A stretch of DNA of 64,000 nucleotides from Macrosoma leucophasiata. Lineage: Eukaryota > Arthropoda > Insecta > Lepidoptera > Hedylidae. This document shows, one piece after another, positions 31,041-42,565 of this stretch. The notes under the pieces were generated by a model. It searched no databases. It was given only the letters and a program-made list of their open reading frames with translations, and was not told where the DNA came from. Positions within the stretch are counted from its first letter, which is position 1, and every line of letters starts with the position of its first letter. The stretch covers positions 11,133,501 to 11,197,500 of the forward strand of contig JAWQUS010000032.1 in NCBI GenBank assembly GCA_036365455.1. The letters are read 5' to 3'. The position numbers were made by a program, and so were the translations under genes.

Positions 31041-31390
31041 ATAGATAATAATTTAAGTAATAAAATAGTGGAAATTAATCTAATTACTAGCGAGTTTTAA
31101 ATAAGGGTACGCAGGTTACGCTACATCACATTGCAACAGTGTGCGTGTGTAAATAGGTTCGTGTTTTATGTGCGGCCATAGGTAGAGGTAAAATAAGTAC
31201 GCATAGGGTGTGCATACTGTTCGTACTAATTCGGGACAACTTATTTCTTAAATTAAGAGCATTAAATACATAAACATGTAATTTCAGTTCATCTATTATG
31301 ATTATTACTCGATTTTCTAATCGGGGTATATGAGAGTGTGCATTATTCCTGTTACATGTTGTATATGTATAGGTGCATACATATATGTAC

Positions 31391-31393
<3 letters not shown>
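31041..31393. other. AT-rich non-coding stretch
   Basis: No gene seen. Confidence 0.5.
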
Positions 31394-31432
<39 letters not shown>

Positions 31433-31443
31433 CTCTCTCTCTC
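31394..31443. repeat. TA microsatellite
   Basis: About 18 TA units followed by a CT-rich run. Confidence 0.9.
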
Positions 31444-31859
31444 CAAGCCAAATCCCTTGCGTAGTAGGTAGAGAGCGAGAAAACGATACTAAGGTATCCT
31501 TGTTTACACTAAAAAAAATATGAAAAAAAGTATTGTTATCACTTAACATCCATGTGAACTGCTCGCTTTTTAACCACCATCGTTAAATAAAAAAAGAAGA
31601 CCACACTCTTCCATTGTCGTTAGGTAAACTGTGATTACTAAGTACATGCATGTTTTCTATGTAAGGTACACTACATTAAAAACGTGATTTAGTTTAATTT
31701 CCTGCAGCATGGATGCTGTGTCTATAATAATATTCAGATCATTACCAAATTTTATAGGTTTCATATTTTTAGGTGATAATAGAAACGTCATCAGCATTGG
31801 GTTAAAAATAAAATATGTTGGGATATGTAGACATTATTTATTATTCATTGTGAAATCCC
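31444..31859. other. Non-coding stretch
   Basis: Contains a small trace of repeat family A 3' end (CACTTAACATCCATGTGAAC near 31539). No gene. Confidence 0.5.
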
Positions 31860-32050
31860 TACTTATATTATAAATTCGAAAGTAACTCTGTCTGTCTGTT
31901 TGTAACACTGTTACCTTTTCACGTCCAAACGACTGAACCGCTTTTAATGAAATTTGGTACAAAGATAGAGCTGACTTTGGGAAAGAACATAGGCTACTTA
32001 GTTACTTATAAAACGACACGCCACGCGGGCGAAGCCGCGGGCAACAGCTA
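31860..32050 (+). repeat. Retroelement-tail-like repeat
   Basis: TCTGTCTGTCTGTTTGTAAC, GAAATTTGGTACAAAGATAG and the end GCGGGCGAAGCCGCGGGCAA, words of a very common arthropod repeat type. A related end lies at 54823-54855. Confidence 0.6.
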
Positions 32051-32384
32051 TTTATAAATATACTTATTTATTTTTGTAAAAAATCTGTTCAATGATTATA
32101 CGTTGTTGTATTATCCACTTATATTATTTTATTATAAAATTTGGTGTTGTCTATTCACCTACAAATACTAACATCGAAATACGAAATATAGGTAAGTATA
32201 TCTAATTAGAAAAGATGATTTTCGTTTCTTTTTATGTCACAAACTTGCTGTTATTATTCAAAATATTGTTTTTTTTTGCGTTTCGATAGTTACTATAATA
32301 GGTACAAAGTTGAAAATGTTCATAAAGTGTCCAGTTTATGTTTGTTTACCTTGCAGCATAATGAATAAATAATAAACGGACAAA
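32051..32384. other. AT-rich stretch
   Basis: Nothing recognised. Confidence 0.5.
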
Positions 32385-32520
32385 TGGCCGAATACTCAAA
32401 CGTCACTCAGTTTTAAGCAACCCTCAAATGAGCGCTATCTCTATCGTTTGAACGTGTTTTATAGAGACAGAAGAATTTTAAATCCCACTTAGATTTAAGT
32501 GACGTTTGAGTCTTTGGCCG
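32385..32520. repeat. Hairpin MITE family I
   Basis: TGGCCGAATACTCAAACGTCAC at the left pairs with GTGACGTTTGAGTCTTTGGCC at the right. A fragment of the same family is at about 53047-53085. Confidence 0.7.
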
Positions 32521-33345
32521 AAAAAGTCTTACATAATATCACTGTACAAGACCGACTCAAGATGCATTAATAGGGAATAAACGCATTTTAGGTAGGTATC
32601 TGCATTTTTCGTTTTCTTCCATTAGAAATAGGTACGTGCCATTCTAGGTTGCCATATTATTTGCATACAATAATAATTATTATTTATTTATGTTATCACC
32701 TATCATCCATGTCAATTGCATGTGAATGCTTTTTGTCACCATAGTAGGTTTAATTAAAAAAAATTGTTTTGATTACTTTTGATTAATCAAGTAACGATTG
32801 TTTACAGCTAATTAAACTTATCAATATTCCGACTTTGACGGTTTCACGTACTTTCGATATTTAATTTTTCAGTTATTATTAACTTACAAGCTCTGAAAAA
32901 TTAAATATTGACGAACGAAAGAAGAACATGAAAAGAAAGATAAAAAAAATAAACATCGACTTACCAATAAATTTCAAGTAATCCTCAAACTTGTCCGATG
33001 ATCGTAATTTATATTTTTTATCTACATATTGGTCCATTGCGTATGTTTTTATTTTTTTGAATTACCGAAACGCGTTTGTGTCCGTCTTTCAAGGGAAACA
33101 GACAACAAATAAGTTTACATTACACTTGCACGATCTACTTCGCGGCAATAACAACGCGCCACAGACTAAAATTAAACAGCATGTAGGTTTTAAGTTATCC
33201 ATGCCGGCTTTCTGTAAATGTAACGCTATTCTCACTTGATAAAACAAGCGTTCTGTTTGGAAAATGACATTCTAACTTATTGTAAAATAATAATATTAAA
33301 CTAAGGATCGCAATGTCGATATAAAGGTTTTTTTGGAGACAACAA
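32521..33345. other. AT-rich non-coding stretch
   Basis: An 82-codon frame at 32991 has no recognisable domain; no gene supported. Confidence 0.5.
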
Positions 33346-33490
33346 TTCGCCTCTTTACAAGAATAATGTGACATTTCATCTAAATCGTTCTTTATGAAAT
33401 GCAACATTATTCTTACAAGAATAACGTGAAATTTCATCTAAATCGTTCTATATGAAATGTCACATTATTCTTGTAAAGAAGCGAATTAAT
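33346..33490. repeat. Nested hairpin element
   Basis: Outer arms CTTTACAAGAATAATGTGAC and their reverse complement. Inside, the block TTTCATCTAAATCGTTCT occurs twice in the same direction, with TATGAAATG between, so two hairpins sit within one larger hairpin. Confidence 0.75.
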
Positions 33491-33667
33491 TTTATAAATA
33501 AGCTAACCATGGAGTCTCTATCTATTTATTCCAACAACAACAATATTCTTTATTGTACACCAATCAGGAATAGGTTAGATACAATGGCAGGAGGACAAGC
33601 ACAAATGGCGGCCTCATCGCTACACAGCGATTTCTACCAGGCAATTTATTCCAGTTCTTTAAAAGGC
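33491..33667. other. Non-coding stretch
   Basis: Nothing recognised. Confidence 0.4.
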
Positions 33668-33885
33668 TATTACACGACTCGGTATTCAGGGTCCGACTGA
33701 AAGGGTGGGCGTGGCCTCGCGCCTGGTTGCCGCTTATTACACTATCCGATCGACAGCGCCCTAACTCAATCACAGTACAAATACACGGGCCGCTCCGGTC
33801 GCCCTAATTAGGGCCCTAACTCCCTAAATGTTATTACACTATCCTGACCCTTGCTATCGTACTCTTAATACCGTGCCGTGTAATA
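33668..33885. repeat. TIR-bearing MITE family B, copy 2 (intact)
   Basis: Left end TATTACACGACTCGGTATT, right end AATACCGTGCCGTGTAATA: 19-bp inverted repeats with two mismatches. A TA duplication is possible if the outer TA is host DNA. The interior is GC-rich and matches copy 1. Confidence 0.8.
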
Positions 33886-34021
33886 AGTCCTCTACCAATC
33901 TACTTTACTTGAAGAAAAACAATGCTCCACAGACTGAATATACGAGTACTATACAAATGTGGCGTTCTGTAAATTTAATCCCTTTTTTTATTTAACTTGA
34001 TACTTCGACGATCCAGTTAGT

Positions 34022-34228
34022 GTGAGACGACCCGGTTAGTTCAGATGACCGTTTGATTCGAAGGGTCGCGGGTTCGATCCCTGCACCGGGATAAATATTT
34101 GTATGGCCTAGAACAGATATTTGTTTCGGGTCTGGGTGTTTGTGTATGTGTTGTTTGTGTACAACGGCATCCACAACACAGGTTTTTAAAATACCTAATG
34201 TGCTGCTTTGAGTGTAAGCGTATTTGTA
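34022..34228 (+). mobile_element. tRNA-type SINE
   Basis: The head has a Pol III A box (GTTAGTTCAGATGAC) and a clear B box (GGTTCGATCCC, about 34071-34081). The body has GATATTTGTTTCGGGTCTGG and the end GAGTGTAAGCGTATTTGTAT. The body recurs at 42570-43050 (split by a 5S SINE) and briefly at 12220-12255. Confidence 0.75.
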
Positions 34229-34548
34229 TTTAATTTAAAGTGAAAGTATTCCATCTATAAATTTACTCATAACTTTGTATGTATGTTAAAACTACAGCTT
34301 GTAGAAGAGCAAATATAAAGCCAGAGGTATTAATGTAATATGTTTATTATTTATTCATTGCCCACAACAAAATAATTTTAATTTTTTTTGTCGAATATGC
34401 GAGTGAATTTAGAAATTTAGAAAAAATAGAAAGAGAGACTGTAACATCGGGCAGAAATCATACTTGCGACCTCTGGATAACCACTCCAAATAAAATGAAT
34501 CTCTATAATAATTAAGAAGGTTTAATTTATACTAATACTTACCCCCTT
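34229..34548. other. AT-rich stretch
   Basis: No gene seen. Confidence 0.5.
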
Positions 34549-34688
34549 ATTCATAAGCGTACTTTAGATACGTTTTAGCTATAGAATGCTTTGTCTTTGT
34601 CAGTTGCATTGTCAAATGTCCAGGATAGAAAAAGACAAGGGAGAGATTAGCAACACTTAAGCTAAAATACGTTTATGAATAAGGGAGT
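34549..34688. repeat. Hairpin MITE, about 140 bp
   Basis: CCTTATTCATAAGCGTACTT at the left pairs with GCTAAAATACGTTTATGAATAAGG-type sequence at the right (last bases TTATGAATAAGGG). Confidence 0.75.
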
Positions 34689-34992
34689 ATCTATATAAAA
34701 GGAAACATGTGTTATTGTATGTAGGTATGTTTGTAACGTTTTTTTGAGTGACAAAGGCTATATTACATTAAAAAAAAATAGGGACCATGTTATGGGGAAA
34801 AAATGGAATAACGTAACCGTACTTATCAGAACAGTCCACAGAATGGCACAAAATTACATAAAATGTCAAAATATTTTGACTACTATTATTTATTTTATGG
34901 AATTTTTACCGATTTATTTTTAAAGATGTTATGACAGATAATCTAAACACCACCATGGATGACAACGTTGTCGTCTATTCTTATACACAATT
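34689..34992. other. AT-rich stretch
   Basis: No gene seen. Confidence 0.5.
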
Positions 34993-36131
34993 GGTCTTGA
35001 CGTTTTGCCTGAAGCTATATTAAATATGAACATTAATCTTAAGAGAATTTCTGACTGGAGTAGAGCTTATGTACTTCAGGTAAACCCCATCAAAAGTCAA
35101 GCTATCTTAATGGGTAGTTATCGGTTGATTCGGAAAATTGATTTTGATGTGCTCCCGTCTATTTCATTTGATGGTTCTGTAATTGAATACTGTGATACTG
35201 TTAGAAATCTTGGTGTCATTATGGACAGTTGTTTAACTTGGGCTCCACAGATTAGTGAGGTGAGCAGGAAGATGTTTGCTGCTGTAGGTTCTATGAGAAG
35301 ATTGCATAATTTCTTACCATATGCCACTAAGGTTACACTTGCTCGATCTATCCTTTTCCCTATCTTAGATTATGCTGACATATGCTATCTTGATTTAACC
35401 CAAGAGCAGCTAAATAAGCTTGAGCGTCTTCAAAATCTGTGTATAAGGTTCGTATTTGGTTTACGTAAATACGACCACATTTCCGAATTTAGAATTCAGC
35501 TCAAGTGGCTGCCAATCCGCCTTCGCAGGAATACTCACATTATTTCTCTTCTCTATTGTTTACTTTTCTATCCTAACTCTCCTCAATATCTTAAGGAACG
35601 CTTTCACTACCTCAGCCTCGCTAACTCCTACTTCCTTCGCTCCTCCAACAATCTGCGCTTAAAGATTTCTTTCTTCATCTCTAACTCTTTCATCAATACT
35701 GCTATCCGTCTTTGGAATGCGTTGCCTTTGGATATTCGTCGAGTTCAAACTCTTGAAACTTTAAAAAAACATTTATATAAACATTATCTTTCCTTGAATA
35801 CATAGTATTTATCCTATAATTAGTATGTTTTTTATTCTTTTTTTCTCTGTATCATCTATATGTAATATATCGATCATTTTCATAGGTTGCACTATACACT
35901 TATTTAAATGTATATTTTCCTTTTTTAATAATATCAGATATAAAATATATTATTCATTTATATATTAACCGTACACCCCCACATAAGATTTTATTCTAAT
36001 TTCTACTCCACTTGGTTGTCTGGAAGAGATCGCTGTTAGCGATAAGACCGCCAATTGTACATAAAGTTTTTGTATTCCGTTTCTGTGTTCTGTCTTTGGT
36101 GTACAATAAAGAATATTGTATTGTATTGTAA
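34993..36131 (+). mobile_element. 5'-truncated CR1/L2-type LINE
   Basis: Starts just after where YADD would be and continues through the RT C-terminus, a 320-base 3' UTR and a tail of ATTGT units (36112-36130). No target duplication recognised. Confidence 0.85.
35005..35805 (+). pseudogene. LINE reverse transcriptase C-terminal remnant
   Basis: 266 open codons: SQAILMGSYR, VRNLGVIMDSCLTWAPQI, LARSILFPILDYADICYLD, FGLRKYDHISEFRIQLKWLP, AIRLWNALPLDIR. These match the order and wording of the C-terminus of the intact ORF2 at 17092-20022 but the sequences differ, so it is a related family. Endonuclease and catalytic RT motifs are absent; a dead-on-arrival copy whose frame has stayed open. Confidence 0.85.
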
Positions 36132-36600
36132 GCGTCGAAAAAATTTAAGGATTATTTTTATCGGCCTATTTGAACGACGTGAGGTTTGTATAAAAAAGTA
36201 TTAATTAGCCTATTGTCAGACGAAACCAAACGGAACGCTCATAATATCAAGTGCTGGGTTCGCACTTGATATTACACGCGTTACATATTTAGAAAAATAG
36301 TATAAATTAACAATTTTTTTTAAATCCACATGCTGTTTATTTTATTCTGCGGCATATTGATTACGGAACGAAGGAATAAATAACTTATTTTGAAATTGTA
36401 GATAAAATGGAAAGAAAAATTGGACTTTGGCACAGTAGATAGATATCTACTGTGACTTTGGGCAGGAATCGTACCTACCTGCGACCTGCAGTATAATTAA
36501 ATCTTATTCAGCTTAGTGGTAAAATCTTTCCTTTTTCTCTTAAATTTCTTCGCAATAACTTGTTCGTAGGAATGTTCACGTGATAACAGGTAAGTAGACT
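36132..36600. other. AT-rich stretch
   Basis: No gene; a weak tRNA-like trace (GGCAGGAATCGTACC) near 36460. Confidence 0.45.
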
Positions 36601-36743
36601 CTACGAATATAAGTACATTATTAGAGTCATAACTCACACTCAGAGCCACCCGGCACTCGAACAGCGCCCGACCGGCACCGGACCGCTCGCTGGTCGGGTG
36701 CCGGGTGGCTATAGTGAGCTATGACTATGACCCTTATTCGTAG
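36601..36743. repeat. Hairpin MITE with GC-rich core
   Basis: Ends CTACGAATA and TATTCGTAG. Inner arms AGAGCCACCCGGCA and TGCCGGGTGGCT; GTCATAACTCAC pairs with GTGAGCTATGAC. Confidence 0.7.
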
Positions 36744-36869
36744 ACTGCTGTGTGATGTTTATATTTGCATTACATTACAGGCAACGAATATAATAAATAC
36801 TTAGGTAACATAAATTATGTAAATGACTACAGTTTTTTTAAAAATACCTATCTACTTATCTTACTACCA

Positions 36870-37105
36870 ATAAATGAATTGTTGTTCGTTAGTCTCGCTA
36901 AAACTCGAGAATGGCTGGACCGATTTGGCTAATTTTGGTTTTAAATGATTTTTGGAAGACCAGGGAAGTTTTGAAAGGTAAGAAAATATGAAGAAATTGA
37001 AGGGAAATAGCAAAAACCACAATTTCATCTTCCAAGTCCGTATCTATCAAACCTTTGACACATTATTTCATTCTGAGGCAATACGAAGTTTGCCGGGTCA
37101 CCTAG
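36870..37105 (-). repeat. Retroelement 3'-tail repeat F, copy 2
   Basis: Reverse orientation of 7375-7612, ending GTTTGCCGGGTCACCTAGTT. Confidence 0.7.
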
Positions 37106-37140
37106 TTAAGTATATAAAAGTATTTGTGCTAAGCAGCGGC

Positions 37141-37900
37141 AGACGGACATAGCGAATTAATAAGGCGTCATTTATTCAGAAAAGGCGGCGTAAGGCATAA
37201 TTTACACAGAAACGGCGTAAGGTGAAGGCGCGGTGCAGGCGCAGCGCAGGCGTATACCGCTTCAAAACGTTTGCATACAAATTGTAAGCAGGCGACATTC
37301 GTGAATTACACTGAAGCGGCGTGCCTGCTGGCTGCACCACGCCGCTTCAGTGCACCGCACCTTCGCCTTAGGCAGCCTGTCCATTGACGCGGTGCGAGGC
37401 GGCGGAGCTAGTGAGCGCGCAAATATTAACCAATGGAATTGCATAAAATCTCCGATCAGCTCCTCCACCAGTCCTCAGTGAACAAAGATTTGCGGCTGGT
37501 TTTTTAAAAAAAAAAATTTCGGCACAACTCGTGAGTTGCGAGGCGGTGGAGCGTACAACTGAACTGATCGTTTGGCGCGCCGCCATCCGCTATGACTCGT
37601 CGCGAAAACTCCCACAGTCCGAAAATTTACCGCTGTCTCGCTCCGCGTCAATGGACAGACAAAGTCCGCAAGTCCGCCCCGCAATACTCCCTCGCCCATC
37701 TCCGCCGCCTCGCTCCGTATCAATGGCCAGGCAGCCTTACATCATTTCTGTTTATGACGCCGACAGACTAATCAGATCACGCCTTAGGTGAAGGTGCAGT
37801 GCAGTCGCAGCGCAGGCGTGTACCACTTCAAAACGATTTCATAGAAATTGTACGAGGGTGACATTCGTTCACCTTAGGCTGTTTCTGTTTTAATGACGCC
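37141..37900. repeat. GC-rich compound repeat with hairpins
   Basis: The block GTGCAGKCGCAGCGCAGGCG (K = G/T) with its flanks occurs twice in the same direction (about 37218 and 37789). Within it, CACTGAAGCGGCGTG (about 37309) pairs with CACGCCGCTTCAGTG (about 37338). Short frames have no recognised domain. Probably a DNA transposon derivative; class unknown. Confidence 0.55.
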
Positions 37901-38280
37901 TAAGGATTCCTTATAGTAACGTAACTAAAATGAGTAGGTACCTATTCTGTATTCACCGGCATAGCGAATATATTCGATGTTTCATCCGAGTAGTGTAGGC
38001 ATAAAAACCAAATGTCTCCATGCTCTCGATATTGTAAAGGCCAAACATGTTTAATTTGTCGTTAAAAACGTGGACATACATTAGCATCTTATCGGAATAA
38101 TATAGTGCTAAAAGCAACTTTAAATTAATGATATATTATGATAAGATGAATAATTAATGATGTCAAACAAGATACATACACCATACACCGGCAGTAAATG
38201 CAACAGAACGTGTATATTAAAATGTGTAACTTTTTATAATGTAATTGTGGTAAGTAAGTAAGCATAAAGACATCACAACT
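37901..38280. other. AT-rich stretch
   Basis: Nothing recognised. Confidence 0.5.
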
Positions 38281-38426
38281 AAGATCTCAGAGGTGTCAAC
38301 GCATCTACATTTAGTCCTCTGGTATTTGTGTAGATGTCTCTATAGATCTTCAGCTTTTGCTGCAATCATCACTTAACATCTATGTGAACTGCATGCTTTG
38401 TTTGCCATCTTCATTACATTAAAAAA
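38281..38426 (+). repeat. SINE-like repeat family A, copy 5 (5' truncated, diverged)
   Basis: Keeps CACTTAACATCTATGTGAAC and CATTACATTAAAAAA. Confidence 0.65.
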
Positions 38427-38620
38427 CTGGTTGCCTGTAAAGTCGGTTTTACGGGCGAAGATTTTACGTGACAACGTCTTTTTCTCGGTAGAAAGGCATT
38501 CGCCGGTCCGGCAGGTCTCTCTCTCGTTCGGTGACTCCTCGTTACGTTACCGGGCGTTACACTTTTTCATGAGTGACTCCGAGCCGCAACCTAATTTAAG
38601 ACGTTGTCACGTCAAAAATA
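38427..38620. repeat. Repeat with inverted ends ACGTGACAACGTCTT
   Basis: ACGTGACAACGTCTT (about 38467) and AAGACGTTGTCACGT (about 38599) form a 15-bp inverted pair around GC-rich sequence. Looks like a MITE fragment; class unknown. Confidence 0.5.
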
Positions 38621-39117
38621 AGTATATATGTAACCATGACGATATTTGTATGGCTTATTCATCGATTCGATATCTTAATCTTCTAGATTAACAATATTTT
38701 TCAAAGATAAAACATACTCTTTTATCTACCTGCTTCTACTTTGATTGATACAAGGGTTTCCTTTTACTTGACTAGTAGGTATATCAGGTATTATTATTAT
38801 CAGGTAGATATTGATAACTTTGAGTGGTATCAATGAAAAAAGCAGAAACACATTAAATTGTAAGTAAAAAAAACTAATAAAAAAGTGAAAATCATACATA
38901 CTAAGTATGATTACGTCCATTATTTTTAATGAAATAGAAATAGAAAATATTTTTATTTCGAATAGATCTTTACAGATACTTTCAAAACGTCAATAAATCA
39001 TAAACTACCTAGAGCGAATAACCATTACATATAGTAAAAGCAAAATTATATATTAATAGTAAATTAAAAATTAAAATTTAAACTATTTGGCTAAAACATA
39101 ATAATCATAAAATTTTT
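38621..39117. other. AT-rich stretch
   Basis: No gene seen. Confidence 0.5.
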
Positions 39118-39480
39118 CAATTCCTTCAATGATAATAAATGAAGAAAAAGAAAAACTTATTCGTCAAGATCAATGTTATTCACTTAGCAGAGTTCCAAGT
39201 GCAGTCACTACTGAGAAGAACTCCGCTACCCAACAAACTCAGTAAGAGCTCTTTTAAATGAGAGCTTAAATCTAGTACAGATTATCGTGAAAAATCAAAT
39301 AATGTCAACGTCCATAGCATAGATGCAAATAAACTGCTATCTACTAAATGTGATGTAGCCCCTGCAAACCAGAACAGACCAGTCCCCACCAACAGCACCC
39401 GTTCACGAGTATGACGCATGTGACAGCCATTGCCCTCCTCGACCATTTTAGAGGGAAGTGAGCAATGCATACATGTGATG
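39118..39480 (-). repeat. Dispersed repeat D, copy 2
   Basis: Reverse complement of 3594-3945 over most of its length. Confidence 0.6.
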
Positions 39481-39550
39481 ACTGCACATGCATAGTTGAT
39501 AACATGAAGAGATTAAAATGTTTGAACTCGGCACTTTTCATTCAGGTAAG

Positions 39551-39813
39551 TTTTTTTTATGTAATGGAAGTGGCAAACAAGCATGCAGTTCACATTGATG
39601 TTAAGTGATGTCTGCATCCACACAAAGACCAAGGTCAAAATGCGTTACCACTCCTGAGGCCTAAGGTGTTATGCCTCTGTGCCGGAAATTACAGGGCCAT
39701 TACCACCTGACTGGAACACGATAGTGCTGAACACTATCATTTAGCGGCAAGTATATTAGGTAATGCGGCGGTGCTTACGCCCGCGAGCTCGGTCACTGGA
39801 GCTCTACCACCAG
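39551..39813 (-). repeat. SINE-like repeat family A, copy 6
   Basis: Near full length, with a 20-base internal gap around the CTATAGACACCC region. Confidence 0.85.
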
Positions 39814-39923
39814 TAGTATACAATTTTGTTAAATTCATGTTGTAGATTTTCGTACACCAGCGGTGTCGTGGATTGTGGCAGCTCTAGAAACTTTATTTTC
39901 ATCCTGCACTGGACATTATAGTA

Positions 39924-41206
39924 GGTTGGGGAAAAAGTCTTTTCGCATTATAGTATGTATGAACTTGTAATAAAATCTCTTTGGCTGTAGTATTTGTATC
40001 TGGCTGGTTTTGGTATCATTGAAAGTTAAAATTTTAAAGAACATAATTCCAAATTCAAATTAGGCAAATATGTGATTTTCATCTGTTTTTCGTACTGTCA
40101 AGATGAGTGAATCTAATGTAGATATTCGATACATTTTAAAATTTTACTACAAAAAAGGTAAAAATGCAACGCCAGCAGCGAAAAAAAATTGCGATGTTTA
40201 TGAACCTAGTGCAGTGTCTGTGAGAGTAGCACAAATTTGGTTTAAGCGTTTTCAATCCGGAAATTTTGATGTCAAAGATGCACCTCGCTCTGGTCGCCCT
40301 ATTACGGATAAAATGGATGCCATTTTTGAAAAAGTGGAGCAAGATCGACATATCAGTAGTTACGACGTAGCTGAAGAACTAAGAAATGATCACAAAACAG
40401 TTTTGGCGCATTTGAAAAAAGCTGGGTACAAAAAAAAGCTCGATATGTGGGTACCTCACGAGCTCACTGAAAGAAACCTAATGAACCGTGTACTCATTTG
40501 TGATTCTTTATTACGACGTAATGAAGTCGAATCATTTTTGAAGAAGCTGATAACTGGTGATGAAAAGTGGATCACGTACGACAAGAACGTGCGAAAAAGG
40601 TCGTGGTCAAAGGCCGGTCAGGCTTCACAGACTGTGGCGAAACCCGGGTTAACTCGCAATAAGGTGATGTTGTGTGTGTGGTGGTGGGATTGGAAGGGCA
40701 TTATTCATTATGAGCTATTACCACCAGGCAGGACTATCGATTCTGAACTATACTGCGAACAACTGATGAGATTAAAGCATGAAGTTGAGAGAAAGCGGCC
40801 AGAATTTATCAACAGAAAGGGTGTGGTGTTTCATCATGATAACGCTAGACCTCACACATATATAGCCACTCACCAAAAATTAAGAGAGTTTGGCTGGGAG
40901 GTGTTAATGCATCCACCGTATAGTCCTGACCTTGCCCCTTTAGATTTCCACCTGTTTCGGTCTCTTCAGAATTCTTTATGCAATGTTAGGATAACATCAC
41001 GAGAGGACTGCCAAATCCACTTGTCGCGGTATTTTGATGAGAAGTCCCAAAATTTTTATAGCAATGGGATCATGTCCCTACCCACAAGATGGCAAAAGGT
41101 TATCGAACAAAATGGTACATACATACTTTAGTTAAATTTAAATAAACTATATGAAAAAAATGTTTTGAATTATCTTAAAAAATGCGAAGAAACTTTTTCC
41201 CCAACC
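39924..41206 (+). mobile_element. Mariner element, copy 2 (apparently intact)
   Basis: The left end GGTTGGGGAAAAAG follows a TA. The right end CTTTTTCCCCAACC is followed by AATA instead of TA, so the right duplication is mutated or displaced. Terminal repeats extend about 28 bp with few differences. Carries a full transposase frame. Confidence 0.92.
40103..41131 (+). CDS. Mariner transposase
   Basis: 342 residues, usual length for the family. The N-terminal paired helix-turn-helix DNA-binding region covers residues 1-110 (IWFKRFQSGNFDVKDAPRSGRP in the middle), followed by WVPHELT at 116-122. The catalytic DD34D triad is complete: Asp153 (TGDEKW), Asp246 (HHDNARPH) and Asp281 (YSPDLAPLDFHLF). 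The protein cuts and pastes the element at TA sites in the nucleus. Compared with both broken copies it has one extra Trp (WWWDWKG at 194-197 rather than WWDWKG), an in-frame 3-base gain, and Leu instead of Ser before Asp281. The ATG lies 180 bases inside the element, as normal. Confidence 0.93.
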   Translation: MSESNVDIRYILKFYYKKGKNATPAAKKNCDVYEPSAVSVRVAQIWFKRFQSGNFDVKDAPRSGRPITDKMDAIFEKVEQDRHISSYDVAEELRNDHKTVLAHLKKAGYKKKLDMWVPHELTERNLMNRVLICDSLLRRNEVESFLKKLITGDEKWITYDKNVRKRSWSKAGQASQTVAKPGLTRNKVMLCVWWWDWKGIIHYELLPPGRTIDSELYCEQLMRLKHEVERKRPEFINRKGVVFHHDNARPHTYIATHQKLREFGWEVLMHPPYSPDLAPLDFHLFRSLQNSLCNVRITSREDCQIHLSRYFDEKSQNFYSNGIMSLPTRWQKVIEQNGTYIL

Positions 41207-41560
41207 AATATAATGTTTTTCTGATCAAAAACGACATCCATCGGGCGAAGCTGCGGGCTTCAGCTAGTTTTACATAATTTTCGGCCTATAAATGTCACAC
41301 GATAACCATTAACTTGCGCTTAAATGAAGGCCATGAAAGCAAAATAATTATTTTGGGGTATATCGATACCTACAAATATACTGCGTAATTTAAATTCTGT
41401 TACATAATTGATTAAAAGTAATATGCATTTATTTTATTAATTGTTGTTTTATGTAATTTTTAATTTATACACCTGCTTATTTAAATTAGATTAAATTACG
41501 TACGAATTCAAAGTCGAGTCTTGTATTATACTACTTAATTAATATCTATGTATATTAAAA
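41207..41560. other. AT-rich stretch
   Basis: Short repeat-tail word GGGCGAAGCTGCGGGCTTC near 41240; no gene. Confidence 0.45.
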
Positions 41561-41564
41561 TCTG

Positions 41565-41800
41565 TCGGTCTGTCTATCTGTTCGTGATAAACTCAAAGAC
41601 TGCTGCACGTATTTTCATGCGGTTTTCAGCAAAAGATAAAGTGATTCATAAGAAAAGTTTGTATATAGGTGTGTATAATTTGCTAAAGTTTTGTGTTAAT
41701 TGATTGGAATAATATAGATAGAATATAACAATAAATGTTGGAGGTGTCAGAAAAGTGAACCCACCTTCGAGCTTTTATTGAAGACGCTGCTTAAACTCTT
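41565..41800 (+). repeat. Dispersed repeat J, copy 1
   Basis: Shares GTCTGTC...GATAAACT, AATTGATT and GACGCTGC..AAAC with 62455-62570. Confidence 0.5.
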
Positions 41801-41802
41801 TT

Positions 41803-42190
41803 ATACAGGGTTATTTGTTATTAGCGCATAACCTCTTGCAGGCAGCCTCTCTACAACATATTTTGTTCTACGACTTTTTAAAATTCATAGTTATCAAAAT
41901 GTAAACTTTCCCATTCTAAATTTTATTTTGCCTTTAAATTGGCATTTATTCTTCGCGTAGGTATACAACGCACTTTTGAGGCGAAATATTGCCACGTCCA
42001 GCGGGGAGCGGGGTTGCGAGGTGACGCAGCAGCGGCTATGCTCTTTTGAACTTCTGAAACCATTTTTGTTTATTTTTTTTGGGGTATTTATCAAGATTTG
42101 TAAAAAGTCGCAAAACAAATGTTGTTGGGATTGATCTAGAGAGGCTGCCTGCAGGAGTTTATGCGCTAAATTAAATTAACCCCGTATGTA
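41803..42190. repeat. DNA element with 50-bp inverted ends
   Basis: Left ATTAGCGCATAACCTCTTGC and CAGGCAGCCTCTCT pair with AGAGAGGCTGCCTG and GCAGGAGTTTATGCGCTAAA at the right. The interior has no transposase; non-autonomous. Confidence 0.65.
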
Positions 42191-42357
42191 AAAAAAACGA
42201 AATATTGTGGAATATTTCCATTTTAGAATGGGTAGAAATTGATGATTGTAAATTGCATCAAATTACCAGTAAAAAACTACATTGCAACCGCGCGAAGCCG
42301 GAGCGGGTCATTTATTGCATAATGATTTATGCATACTCGTATCACAAATATGTAATA

Positions 42358-42560
42358 CTAGCGGTCCGCCCGGCTTCGCGCAGTTGCAATGTTACCTACC
42401 CTCTCCTATTCATGTAAGCGTGATGTTATAGCCTAAAGCCTTCCTCGATAAATGGCCTATCTAACAATGAAATAATTTTTTAAATCGGACTAGTAGTTCC
42501 TGTGTTTAGCGCGTTCAAGCAAACAAACAAACAAACTCTTCAGTTTTATAATATAAGTAA
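42358..42560 (+). repeat. Retroelement 3'-tail repeat H, copy 3
   Basis: ACTAGCGGTCCGCCCGGCTT to CAGTTTTATAATATAAGT. Serves as reference for the empty site of the foldback element. Confidence 0.75.
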
Positions 42561-42565
42561 GTATA

